From Przewalskia tangutica (lineage: Eukaryota; Streptophyta; Magnoliopsida; Solanales; Solanaceae), in contig CM056738.1 of assembly GCA_029844215.1 (NCBI GenBank), forward strand, positions 47,256,388 through 47,320,387: DNA of 64,000 nt, given 5' to 3'. Under the pieces are notes generated by a model, which saw only the letters and a program-made list of their open reading frames with translations, was not told where the DNA came from and did not search any database. The position numbers and the translations under genes were made by a program. Of this stretch, positions 1 through 11,257 are shown piece by piece (positions within the stretch are counted from its first letter, which is position 1; each line of letters begins with the position of its first letter).

Positions 1-1824
1 TAAATAATTAGACTAATTTAGCACCTAAATAATTAGACTAATTTAGCACCTAAATAATTTAACTAAATTAAATAATCTAATCCTAATTAATTAAGCACCT
101 AAAATTAAATTAACTAAAGCCTAAAACTAATACTAATAATACACTTAATTTCTACCCACCCACGCTGCCCAAACCCTAAGCAACACCCTTATTTTTCCCT
201 TATACCAAAGTGCCACAAATACCTCACTTCACCCTCTCCATCACATTAATACCCACTAACTAATTCAATTAATTAACCTTACCAGGCCCAACCCGATCAG
301 CCCACATGCAACCCATCCGCCCCATTTCCTTTAGACCCGACCTTCACTTCCTTCGCCGTCGACAACACCTTAGCAAACCTAACGAAACCCTAAACACCCA
401 TCGCGCCAAGGCACTGAAGACTGCCGGATTTCTTTGAGAATCCGGGGCTTTCCCCTTACCCACGTACCCTAGCCAGCCCTTCCTTCCATAACCAAACGAA
501 TCTTCCACAAATCCCTTCAAATCATTTCCTCACCATAACCGTTCGAATCACACAAAATCAGTAGCAAATCTCGTCGAATCAGCACCCAAATATTAGCCGA
601 ATCTCAGCCTTTATTTACTTACCATTATTAGGGAACCCAAACGGGGGCTATATAAGCACATGCAAGTCGAGCACAATAGGGGGGGAACAGAGTAAGGCAG
701 GGCTCAGAGGAGTCCAATAGCAACATAGCAATTTAGGGCAACAAGCAATTCAGAGGGGACCGGTAGCAGCAGTGTCGAACATAGGTCAGAGTCAGACGAC
801 AATACTCAGTTAGAGAGGGTACCCATAGCATCGACGGGGACCTTGAGCAGAGTTTAGAACCCTTAGCCATAGTCAGCAACTCAGAAGGCATCGGACACCC
901 TTAGCAGCAGTTAAGAACACACACATAGTCAGAATAGAGCATAGACGGAGCTCAGTCAAGCAAAGCTCAGTCAGGAAAGGAGGACCAGCAAACAGAACCT
1001 CGCCCTTTCATTTCGCATCGCAAACCCAAAACCCGTCGATTGGACCGACGACTTGATACGCTGCTCCGGGTCGCTGCCCGGAGAAGGTAAAATCGAACTC
1101 CTCTCGTATTTGTTAGATTTCTGTGCTATGTGGGTTTATCACGAATTTAATCGATGTTAATTATATTAATCTGTTTGCTTGGCCTATATAAATCAGATTG
1201 GTTTTCTTAGTTGGATTCTTCATGTCGCGATTAGTTAATTTGGTAGTCCAAGTGTTTTAAAATAGTAAATAGTAACAGAATCAGTAACCACCTATCTGTT
1301 TTCTATTTGCCTGGCTGAATCTATGACCATCTATACAAGGTATATTGCTTTCCTTATACATTGGATGTATATCGCAACTGTATATCTTCGTATACTTTGC
1401 AATATGTGAGTATGAGGGATGTTGTTTATGTGCGCTAAGTCCATATGAAGCATGTTTTGGCTGTTTTTAATGTACTGCAGTGTCTCTCGCCTATATTTGT
1501 AAATGTTATAATCTGAAAATAACATATTCGTATCTGGACAACTGGGGTCATGAATATCTGTTTCTCTAAAGTTGTCCTTCTAGTCCAGTTATGTGGTTTA
1601 TTGGATGTTAGAAGCCCTTCTCGCTGCCTTTGCTCGCGAATAAGAGGTGCTAATACCAAATTGGAACTCTGTGTAGTTGAATGCTTCATGCGGTTTGTGC
1701 ATGCATTTTATGCATCGCTTCACTGGAATCTGAACTTGTTAAAAATGAGTTGCGGTTTGGACAGTCTTCGAGGTTATTCAATGTTGTGTTGTTGACTCTT
1801 CATGAAATAGCTAAACTCACTTGC
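1..1824 (+). mobile_element. Tat-type Gypsy LTR fragment, plus orientation (left arm of inverted repeat)
   Basis: This stretch is the imperfect reverse complement of about 3581-5200, which lies inside the minus-strand LTR at 2377-5737. Shared landmarks in inverted order include a TATA box, a CAATCGACGGGTTTTGGG-type block (1035 region versus 4368 region) and the segment at 1550-1795 that matches 3673-3858 reversed. The fragment lacks both LTR ends: its 5' part runs off the window and its 3' side stops abruptly at about 1824. There it joins Tat leader sequence in the opposite orientation. Short open frames inside it are not coding. Assignment to the Tat/Ogre group rests on the partner LTR, which has a recognisable PBS. 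Confidence 0.8.
649..656 (+). promoter_or_regulatory. TATA box of the left-arm LTR
   Basis: TATATAAG within GGGGGCTATATAAGCAC. The same motif occurs reversed at 4663-4670 in the inverted partner LTR. Conservation between the two copies supports it as the LTR promoter, which would drive transcription rightward. Confidence 0.6.
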
Positions 1825-2376
1825 ATGTCATGATTGGGTTTGGATTTGTCTGTCATTGCCACGCTACACATAATATGCTGGTTGGTCGTTGGGTTGAGAA
1901 ACCCGTCGACAAGTTTGGTGTCTTCCTAATTGTGGTGTCGATGCCAAGGACCAACCCACCTAAGGTAAATGCATGCATGCCCTAAAATAAGGGTGGTATA
2001 GCTCTATCTTAAGTTTCTAAGAATTGGCTTTTCTAGATGCAAGGTTCCCGAGCGGACAACTCGAGTGAGAAGGCTACGCGGCTGATCAGACGAACCGATA
2101 TAACTCCGCGCAGGCGCCAACTCTCCTAAAATTTGGATATTTTTTGAAAGAAATTTGCGGGTGCGCGGAGCACACCAGCGCGTGAGTGTGTGATTGTGTG
2201 AATTTTCCAGAATGGAAGAAATATGAGCGGAATGCCAGTTTAAGGAAAGCAGTAAAGCAAGTAGCAAAAAATAAACAAAATAGCACACACAAAATTAAAT
2301 GCAAAATAATTGCCAAACAATAACCCTAGGTCTGTTATGGTTAAGAACCTAAAATCCCCAGCAGAGTCGCCATTTC
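1825..2376 (-). mobile_element. Tat-type Gypsy leader fragment (minus strand)
   Basis: Read on the minus strand, this follows the PBS and matches the leader of the plus-strand Tat element at 38707-39200. Shared features are the TTTTAGGTTCTTAACC start, a CACACAATCACACACTC block, a GTGTGC...GCGCAC pair, the ACTCGAGT...CCGCTCGGGAACCTTGC block, and the CCTTAGGTGGG...CCTTGG block. It ends at about 1825, where it abuts the inverted LTR fragment, so gag and pol of this element are absent here. No convincing protein-coding gene is present. Confidence 0.8.
2355..2372 (-). other. Primer-binding site, Tat-type (minus strand)
   Basis: The minus strand reads TGGCGACTCTGCTGGGGA four bases after the LTR end. 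This resembles the tRNA-Arg-type PBS reported for Ogre/Tat elements. The same site in the plus-strand element at 38689-38706 differs only at one base (CCACTG for CTGCTG region). The tRNA assignment is from memory. Confidence 0.75.
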
Positions 2377-5300
2377 TGTCGCGCCCTTTTTCGACCGCGA
2401 CATTCTAAAAAGCGAGTCTCCTGCTTAAAAGTGCAATGTTAGAAAATAAAGTGCTAAATGTTAAAAGTGCAAACAAATATTAAAGTGCTAGAAATGCAAA
2501 AGATGCTAAAAATGTTAAGGAATGCTAAGAGGGTGCTTTATGGACTAATTATGTGTTCATGCAAAGGTTATTAATCTTGCTTAACCTGCGTGTAGTAAAA
2601 AGTGCTTAAGATGATTTTTTGAGAGTTTAGGAGAAAAAATGTTTATGGATTTAACAAATTGTTGGTTTTATGATGCAGGTTAGATTATTTTGGCAAAAAT
2701 TTAGACATGCATGACAATCTTAAAAAGCAAGTAAGTTTAAGCGATGAACTTTAAATTACCTTCTCCACTTATGTGTTTAAAGACCTAATTGCTAGAAGTT
2801 CTCCTATTAATTACAAAATTAAATAATAAAATTACAATAAATAAATAAAGGCATAAAATAAGATAAGAAAGTCAAGAGAGTGAAGGGATTGGAGCGGATG
2901 ACTCCGTCTTATTTGTTTTTCTAGGAGTTTCTGAAGCGGGAATGCGAACGCGGATACGGGTTGCCATTTGAAATGGCTTGCGATGAGTCTCGCCGTGAGA
3001 CTCTTTATTTTGCTCCGGTGCGTGCCATGTAAAAACAAGAAAGATAAGGATTAGTACGAACCCAAATAATAATTGATAGAAATAATTAAGACGAGCACAT
3101 AAGCATGTCACAGTGACTCAAGAAAATTAAGGAAAACTTGTCGAGCATAGGCACTTGTACCTAAGAGGGCTTATTTAATTCTTTTATTCACCCCTACGCA
3201 CTTCAATACTAAGTTATACACTATACTTGATTTCTTATGAAGGCACGATTATGGATCAGTATACAAAATGCCAACAGAGGTTGTAACTTAACATGGTGCA
3301 GATTAGTTATGCATATAGTGAACCATACAACAATGCAAAGCGAGGATGGGAACATGACAGCCCAAAGACATATACCTATGATATACACAAGAATATACTA
3401 AACATATAGGTATGATATGCAGTATAGTATTTATATATTTTTGCATATACGCATTTTAACTCAAGACAACAGACAAACAGGCCAACATCGATTGAACAAA
3501 TGCTCATTAAAATTGAACTTTCAGAATTTGTGCAGAGTTTTCAATTTCCAATTTTCAATACAGTGAATTTAGATTGAAAATGCAAGTGAGTTTAGCTATT
3601 TCATGAAGAGTCAACAACACAACATTGAATAACCTCGAAGACTGTCCAAACCGCAACTCATTTTCAACAAGTTCAGATTCCAACAAGAAGCGATGCACAA
3701 AATGCATGCACAAACCGCATGTAGCATTCAATTACACAGAGTTCCAATTTGGTATTAGCACCTCTTATTCGCGAGCAAAGGCAGCGAGAAGGGCTTCTAA
3801 CATCCAATAAACCACATAACTGGACTAGAAGGACAACTTTAGAGAAACAGATATTCATGACCCCAGTTGTCCAGATACGAATATGTTATTTTCAGATTAT
3901 AACATTTACAAATATAGGCGAGAGACATCAGAAGACATTAAAAACAGCCAAAACATGCTTCATATGGACTTAGCGCATAAACAAAGAGATCCTCATACTC
4001 ACATATTGCAAAGTATACGAAGATATACAGTTGCGATATACATCCAATGTATAAGGAAAGCAATATACCTTGTATAGATGGTCATAGATTCAGCCAGGCA
4101 AATAGAAAACAGATAGGTGGTTACTGATTCTGTTACTATTTACTATTTTAAAACACTTGGACTACCAAATTAACTAATCGCGACATGAAGAATCCAACTA
4201 AGAAAACCAATCTGATTTATATAGGCCAAGCAAACAGATTAATATAATTAACATCGATTAAATTCGTGATAAACCCACATAGCACAGAAATCTAACAAAT
4301 ACGAGAGGAGTTCGATTTTACCTTCTCCGCAAATGACCGAGCAACAGATCAAGTCGTCGGTCCAATCGACGGGTTTTGGGTTTGCGATGCAAATGAAAGG
4401 GCGAGGTTTTGTTTGCTGGTCCTCTTTTCCTTACTGAGCTTTGCTTGACTGAGCTCCGTCTATGCTCTATTCTGACTATGTGTGTTCTTAACTGCTGCGG
4501 TGTCCGATGCCTACTGAGTTGCTGACTATGGCAAAGTGTTCTAAACTCTGCTCAAGGGCCCCGTCGATGCTATGGGTACCCTCTCTAGCTCTGTATTGTC
4601 GTCTGACTCTGACCTATGTTCGACATCGCCGCTAGGTGCCCCTTGATCGTCTATCAGACGTGCTTATATAGCCCTCCTTCTAGGTTCTAACATTGGTAAG
4701 CAATTAAAGGCTGATTGGGACGAGATTTGGTGCTGATTCGATCGGGATTTGTGGAAGATTTCGCAATAGGAAGGAAAGTGGATAATGGGTTTAAGGTAAG
4801 AAGTCGTTGGAGAAGGGAAAGGAAAGTTTGGTTTTGGTTATGGTAAAAACACGTCGACTGCGCTTGCATGGGTAAGGAAGGCCCGGATTCTCCTGCGAGA
4901 AATTCGGGCGACGAAAGCAGAGGTTTTAGGGTTGCTGTTTTTTGTGCGTTTGAGGGAGGCGAGGAAGACAGGAAGGCCTGAAGGAGAAAAATAGGCTGGG
5001 CGTGGGCTGATAAGTTAAAAAAGGGAAAGGGCGTGGGCTGGGTAAATGAAAAGTCTTGTGAAATTCATGTATCAATTTGGGTAGAGTTAGGTATTAAATT
5101 AGGGGTATTAGTTTTGGGTTAGTTAATTAAGTAGAGTTAATTAATTAATTAATGATAAATTAAATTAACAAATGTGATTAAATTACTTAGGTGCTTTATC
5201 AATCTAATTGTTATAATAAATGCGGGTGTGTTATTTAATTAGTGCTTAATACTTTAGAATGCGGCGCTATTATTTAAAATCTTATTATTATGCGTTATTG

Positions 5301-5737
5301 CGAAGTTAAATTAAAATTGAATTGAGTTTAGATTAAATTATTTAGATGCCAAATGCAAGTATGATATTTAAGAATTGTTTAAAGCTTTATAAATGTGACG
5401 CTATTAAATGCATGTATTAGATTAAAATTGATTTTACATTACAAATGATTTTTAATAAATGCGGCTACGCTACCTGACACGACGTCATTGCTAAATTACT
5501 TATTTTATGTATTTATTAATGACGACAGGGCTTAAAATCAATTAATGCGGGCGCGATACTCTAAGCGCTTAATACTCTACGCGAAAAATGCGAAGTTATT
5601 ATTAAATTGTTTATTTATGCCTGTATTTATGTTTTATCGCTGCATTTTATATTAAAAATCCTAAACAATTATTTTAAAAAATTAGTGTAATTTTATAGCT
5701 AATGACTGGACGGGAGGGTCAAAATTGGGTGTCAACA
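2377..5737 (-). mobile_element. Complete LTR of a Tat/Ogre-like Gypsy element (minus strand, 3361 bp)
   Basis: On the minus strand the LTR starts TGTTGACACCCAATTTTGAC (ending at 5737) and finishes GGGCGCGACA at 2377, directly before the PBS. Its first ~900 bp match the truncated LTR at 50480-51340, including the shared TAATCATT-like start region, the GCAGCGATAAAACAT block and the AATTCAATTTTAATTTAACTTCGC block. It is a 5' LTR because PBS and leader follow it. It interrupts a Copia fragment that resumes at 5738. The other end of the element, and so its TSD, lies outside the window or has been lost. Length of about 3.4 kb fits the long LTRs of this group. Confidence 0.85.
4663..4670 (-). promoter_or_regulatory. 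TATA box of the minus-strand Tat LTR
   Basis: The minus strand reads GGGCTATATAAGCACG, equivalent to the plus-strand motif at 649-656. Transcription would run leftward, toward the other arm of the inverted repeat. Confidence 0.6.
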
Positions 5738-6016
5738 GGAGGTACTTGAGTTGGTCATACTGACGTATGTGGATCATTTTTTACTCAGGCTAGAGGAGGT
5801 TTCCCTTACTTTATCACTTTTACAGACTACTTGATAAGGTATGGATATGTGTATCTTATGAAACACAAGTCTGAAGCCTTTGAAAAGTTTAGGGAGTACA
5901 AATGTGAAATGGAGAAACAACTCGCAAAGAGTATCAAGACTCTTCGATCTGATCAAGGGGTGAATACTTAAGTAAAGAATTTCTAGATTACTTGAAGATA
6001 CATGGGGTTCATTCAG
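5738..6016 (+). pseudogene. Copia integrase fragment (copy 1)
   Basis: The fragment matches 26098-26376 closely, covering the start of the Copia integrase core: the YVYLMKHKS-type segment, EAFEKFREYKCEMEKQLAKS, and then the second catalytic Asp region, corrupted here by a base loss (RSDQG followed by a shift). It begins exactly where the minus-strand Tat LTR ends (GGAGGTACTTGAG), so the LTR inserted into this Copia sequence. It ends at GGTTCATTC, where it jumps to AGGATTAATTTAG. Compared with copy 2, about 2.08 kb of pol is missing at that junction. Confidence 0.85.
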
Positions 6017-7192
6017 GATTAATTTAGTACGAGTATGTATGTGCAAGGTTTGGTCAACTTGACAAATATTTTTTGGGTAAAATACATATTTATCAAAAAG
6101 TAGAAATATTTTTTTAAAAAGTCAAATAATATTTCTATAATGGAAGAGAATGAGAAACACAAATTTGGTGCTTCTCCAAAAAGTGTTTCTCCAAACATTT
6201 TTTATTTAAAAAAAAATAAATTGTTGATTGATTTTTTCAATTTGGTTTAATTATTCACTTTTAAAAAAAATCAATTGAGTTTAATTATTTACTGGGTTTA
6301 TTATAACTAGTCGATATGTTAATTTTTTTCATAGACTTATTTCAACTGAGTTTAATTATTCACTCTTTTTTTATTCAATTGGGTTTAGTTATTTACTGGT
6401 TTTTGATAATTAGTTGATATGTTATCTGTTTTGTTTTTCAAAATTTTGTTTATAGACTTAATTCAACTGGATTTTCAATAAGTAGTTGGTATGTTAATTG
6501 TTTTAAAATGCTTAATTCAATTGGGTTTAAATCTTTATGGGGGGTTTGATAACTACTCGATATGTTTTATGTTTTTTTTTAAAAAAAATTATTTGGGTCT
6601 GAGGCGTAATTGTTAAAAAACAGATTGTAGCAGTATTAAAAAACATATTTTAGCTTTCCATATATATATATATCTTTGTCATATATACAAACCATGAATA
6701 TAGTTTATATGATTTTATTTTCCCCATATTTTAAGTATTAGTTCGTTCTGTCAATTTTTCATTGAGAATTGTAATTGAGAGAACATTTGGTGTGTGGAAA
6801 AAAAGACGAAGGGTATTATCAATAATGTCAAGTTTCCCATTAGACAAAAAAAAAAATTGTTGCGGTAACTATGACTATGTATAACTACATTATAAGGCAT
6901 GCACTTGAAGATTTGAAATTTGATAAATGTGATGACCATAATTATGTTCCTGAAGTTGAAGGAGATGAATATATTAGAGGAACATCAAGGACTTTGAGAG
7001 ATGATCATGATGGATCGATGGATGATGTTAGTATGAATATGTTCGCCACAACATTGTCACTTCCTTAATGAGTCGTGGGTCGTAATAATATTTCTATATT
7101 CTAGTTTATTAGTTGTGTAATGATGTAATATATTCAAATTTTAGACATATTGAGCCATTGACTATTATATTGTCGTTACATTTCTTATGTCT
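6017..7192 (+). repeat. Copia-linked PIF/Harbinger remnant, copy 1
   Basis: This is homologous to 28456-29675 over nearly its whole length, from AGGATTAATTTAGTACGAG to ATTGTCGTTA(C/T)ATTTCTTATGT. It contains AT-rich tracts with repeated TTTAATTATTCACT/TTTACTGG motifs, an imperfect hairpin near GAGAAACAC...GGTGCTTCTCC (about 6150-6180), and a short transposase tail (6774-7068). I see no intact terminal inverted repeats or target duplication. Both copies directly follow a Copia fragment, so they belong to one duplicated composite unit. Confidence 0.75.
6774..7068 (+). pseudogene. PIF/Harbinger transposase C-terminal remnant (copy 1)
   Basis: Decayed translation gives IERTFGVWKK followed, after a shift in an A-run, by TMTMYNYIIRHALEDLKFDK and an acidic tail (YVPEVEGDE). 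ERTFGVWK followed by a hydrophobic ALHNYIR-type helix is the usual C-terminal end of the DDE domain of plant PIF/Harbinger nucleases. Frame breaks lie in the A-rich runs at about 6799 and 6846. The catalytic residues lie upstream and are missing. It is not functional. Confidence 0.65.
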
Positions 7193-7423
7193 TCCATGTT
7201 AGTGGAACTACAGAGACAACATGAGAACATGGTCCCTAATGAAATGCTCGAATACTTGAAGAGACTCTATGACTCTCAGTCTCAAACTATGGAATATGAG
7301 TTGTTGATAGAAACTCTTCAAGTGTAAGCTAAGTGAAAGGAGTCAAGTGTTTCAGCATGTGTTGAAGAAGCATGTGTTGAAGATGATAGGGCTGATAGAA
7401 AGGCTGGCCTCGATTGGTATAAG
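7193..7423 (+). pseudogene. Copia gag fragment, split by a Gypsy insertion (continues at 25760)
   Basis: Two frames together give ENMVPNEMLEYLKRLYDSQS and then KLSERSQVFQHVL...KMIGLIERLASIGI. This is typical of the central Copia gag (UBN2-type) region. One frame break lies near 7327. A 12-base tandem duplication (CATGTGTTGAAG, about 7357-7380) adds four residues. The reading frame runs through the TSD into 25760 onward once the Gypsy insertion at 7424-25754 is ignored. That shows gag was one piece before the insertion. Confidence 0.75.
7419..7423. repeat. Target-site duplication ATAAG (left)
   Basis: ATAAG precedes the LTR terminus TGTCACG at 7424 and is repeated at 25755-25759 right after the other terminus. 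Confidence 0.9.
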
Positions 7424-10400
7424 TGTCACGACCCGACCGGGCATGGCCGTGCCTACAGGCACCTTACAGGTGTACATCAGAGATATACAGCGGAACATAC
7501 ATAAACTTAAACAATGAAATAAATTATAGGTCAGCCGATAAGGCTACATCCCTGGATATAAACAAATCCAACAGCAGTTACCTCTAAAAAATATTTTATA
7601 AAGTGACCCACAAGATATGACTACAAACCTCTAAGAGTTTACATAACAACTGTGACGGGACAGGGCCCCGCCATACCCCTGAATGTACAAAAGTCAACGA
7701 CTTCAGGGAACCATACCAAAAACAAAGCCTCCGGAGAAATGGAGCTTTCCAGAACGGAACAGTGATCCTACGAGTGCGGATCAGTAAGCTATGTACCTCA
7801 ACCTGCGGCATGAACGCAGCCCCCCGAAGGAGGTCAGTACAAAATATGTACCAAGTATGCAAATCGAAATCGTAATTTAAATCATAATAGTCAAAAATGC
7901 GGTGAAGACATATATGATAACCAAATTAACGATCATCGTGCCTCATGAAGTGGAAGTAATGAAAGTCGGTTTACCTTATACACTGTCTCAACATATGAAC
8001 CATAGTCACACGGGGCTATGAACGACCTCAAATATCCAAGCGCGCGTGATTCCCATCACCGCCGACCGCCAGGTGTAAAATCTAACTCGTGACGCGCGTG
8101 GCATCCTTCCTCACCGTCGGCGTACACACAAATCTAACCATGTATATACCTATATCCTCCGCCTGGAACCCCGTCACCGCTGTACCATAAAAGTAAATAC
8201 AACCATGTGACGCGCGTGGCATCCTACCTCACTGTCGGCGTACACATACACAATACATACATATATACATATATCATGCCCGTGGAATCCCTCATCTCGG
8301 GTACATGACTTCATGAGGTGTTCCTCGCATCGTGGGTAGCGAATCCACGGAACCAGGTGGTATAACGATCTTGGGGGTGTACCCCTCATTTATACTTTTA
8401 CCCCTCAAACTACATGCCTCGGAATCCCTCATCGTAAGCATGTCCCCGACGCATACCCGTGGAATCCCACATCACTGACGGTATGTCCCGGTAAACTCAT
8501 ACTAAGACCATGGAAACATACCCGTGGAATCCCACATCACTGTCGGTACATCCAAGTAAACTCATACTAAGACCATGGAAACATACCCGTGGAATCCCAC
8601 ATCACTGTCGGTACATCCAAGTAAACTCATACTATGACCAGGGGAGCATACCCGTGGAATCCCACATCACTGCCGGTACGTCCCGGTAGACTCATAAGGA
8701 GGCAATGAAGGCATACCCGTGGAATCCTCCATCACTGACGGTACGTCCAAGTAAGCTCCTAACTTCTTTAGACTTTCATTAACATACAAAATGGATCTCA
8801 TTTTACGACCTTAGGCACTTTCCATATCACTTAACAAGTCCTGGGAAAATTCAACCCAAAGTACTATGTATTTCTATTCTTTCCAAGATCCCTTTTCCAC
8901 ATAAGACCCCAAGATACTAACACCCGTAGTATCAAGGCTTACCTACATTTCAAACAAGTCACTATACTATTAGAAATATGCTTCGGCTTCTAACTCAAGT
9001 GACCCTCATTTTAAACTTTTAAGCAATTGATGCCTTTAAATCGAATTGCCTTTCTTAGTATCCATTCTTTTATCTAGGCTTACCTTATTCGAGAAAAAAA
9101 CCATTTCTTTAAGCTTCCATAAAGTTATTATAACCAACTTCCCATAAAGCCGTTATACTAACTTTATGCTTTAGAACCAAGACATCCTTATCCTCCCATA
9201 AAGCCGTCATAACTAACTTCCCATAAAGTCGTTATAACTCTTTATGTCTTAGACCACTTTGCTCTCTCTATAACCAAGAGGCTTGTACTTCAATTCAAGT
9301 TACACTACTTTCAAAATACTTCAAAAATCTTAACTTAGAAAACAAGTTTCTTAACTTAGGAACCAGGTCTCTTATCTTTAGAATAGTTCAAGAATCAATA
9401 CTTCCCGAATCTAGTATTCTATACTTGATCATGTCAAGAAATCCTTGTCTACCTTATTAGGATAAACCATTCTTATAACTCTTCCTTAAGGACACGTGAG
9501 TTAATTCTCTAACTCAACCAACTAGACATCCTTAAAACAAGTCAAATATGTCAAATGACTTCACTTCATTTAAAATCACGTACGTCTACCGTACCATACA
9601 GTTATAACTACTCATGCTCAAGAGATAGGAAGAGTTCTACATACCTCTTTTGCTTAATCCACTTGCCAAGTCCAATATGTCGTCCGTAGATGTCAACCTA
9701 TAATGACCATAATACGTCTATTAGCTTCTAGCTTCAACGTAATATATTCTAATGAAAAGTCCCTTGTTCTACGGGAAATTTGGACATCACTTCCTTTGTT
9801 TCTACTTACTATGCCACCTTTTTCAAGGCCGAAATTCAATAACCAACGCCACATTTAAGGCTCAATTCATTCAGCAATTACAAGGGGATTACACGCCTAC
9901 TAATACGTGTAAAATTCCGCCCCACAACAACACAAAATAAACCAATACTAAACCCCTTTCAACTCTTTACAATCCAAGTTCTTAAGTCTAACATGATATC
10001 TAGCCCTAGACATCTTCAACAATTACAATCTCCCTTTACAACATCGACGACCCAAGTCTATTCAAATAAAACGACCTCGTGCTCAACTCTATACTACTAC
10101 AATAAAAGCGACCTTAGGCTCAATTCTAAATCACTAAAATATAATGACCTCGGGCTCACATCTATACTACTAAAATATAATGACCTTAGGCTCATAACCA
10201 AGAGAAAGGAAACTTTTACCTTAAGGAATAGCCCACAAAAGCCCCTTTTCTTCCACTCTTTCGTCAAAATCGCCCACCGCTTCCACAAGTTTACCCACAC
10301 TTTTCCTTCTTGCCGCCGCTCCAACAATTTCCTCTTAGGCTAGGTTATCTTCAAAAATCAAGAGAGAAGGGAGAGGATCTTTCTTGGGAGGGTTTGAAAT

Positions 10401-10899
10401 GAAATGGCCAAGTCTTTCAAGACTTGGCCCTAAAATAGGACCACTTTCAGATAAAGGATGGGAGGACACTTGTCACCCTCCCATAGGTTTAAAACAAAAA
10501 TATCCCTGTTTTTACTTTGCCGCCAGAAAAGTTCTGCGTTCGGCGCGCCCTCGCATTCGGCGCGCGGCTGCAACCTGCGAACCCCCAGAACAACCGGCGC
10601 TGCGACGCTGTACCTCTGAACCAGCTCGCTTTGCACATTGCGCGCAAACTTGAAACTTCCATAACTTTTGACTCCAATGTCCTATCGACGAACGGTTTGT
10701 TGCGTTGGAAACTAGATTCAGCGAACTTCATACTAATCTTTTAAAACTCTTCAAAACTCCTAAAGAACTAGGAGATATACCACTCCAAAGTTGACTGAAA
10801 GTCTGCCCACAACCTTTTGCCAACCCAACTTTCCAAATTCAAATCTTATTTCCTTTCGTATGTTCTTAACTTAACCTCTTGAATTTACGGGGTGTAACA
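7424..10899 (-). mobile_element. 3' LTR of the outer Gypsy element (3476 bp)
   Basis: On the minus strand it runs from TGTTACACCCCGTAAATTC (at 10899) to GGGTCGTGACA (at 7424). It is homologous to the split LTR 12728-13719 plus 23264-25754, whose spliced length is about 3478 bp. The 8300-10300 part is nearly identical between copies. The 7424-8300 part differs by many 1-3 base changes clustered at CAG/CTG sites. Short open frames on both strands (for example 9993-10343) are LTR sequence, not genes. Confidence 0.9.
8452..8776. repeat. 65-bp minisatellite in the outer LTR, 5 units
   Basis: Units begin CATACCCGTGGAATCC at 8452, 8517, 8582, 8647 and 8712. They vary at the GACGG/GTCGG/GCCGG position. 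The equivalent array in the other LTR (23319-23578) has four units. Confidence 0.9.
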
Positions 10900-10912
10900 T
10901 TCTTCCCCCCTT
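10900..10912 (-). other. Polypurine tract of the outer Gypsy element
   Basis: The minus strand reads AAGGGGGGAAGAA immediately before the 3' LTR start. It is preceded by the palindromic-looking ACATTCGGGGACGAATGTTT, a block also seen before the inner element's PPT at 19840-19860. Confidence 0.85.
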
Positions 10913-11257
10913 AGAAACATTCGTCCCCGAATGTTCTTTTGGAGTCAATCTAATACTCCTCGTACTTACAATTAATGGAACTTTATTTTGTCGCTCATGA
11001 TCCTAAGATATCGTACTCGCATACCCATCCATCATTATCAACCAAGAAAACAGATCCCACGGGTGCACCAACGTTATTTACTCCCACTCAAGGCCTAAAA
11101 TGCTTCTCTCATCGCACTTCCCACCTACTTCTACCATACATACATAGTCTCAAAGTAATCCGTTCAAGACACTTAAACATACAACAACTTTATCATGCAT
11201 ACAAAGCTCTAAAGGATCAAAATATACCTGAAATCGCATAGGCGGGTAAAAGGACCG

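Noticed and set aside
355..400. AAACCCTAA-like telomere motif
   Set aside because: Single isolated occurrences inside an LTR, not tandem.
1550..3858. Near-identical ~80-residue frames at 1550-1795 and 3673-3858
   Set aside because: Identity follows from the inverted LTR repeat at nucleotide level; no start context or domain supports a gene.
9993..10343. 116-residue open frame plus overlapping minus-strand frame
   Set aside because: Lies inside an LTR, and the sister LTR copy (about 24800-25110) does not keep it open.
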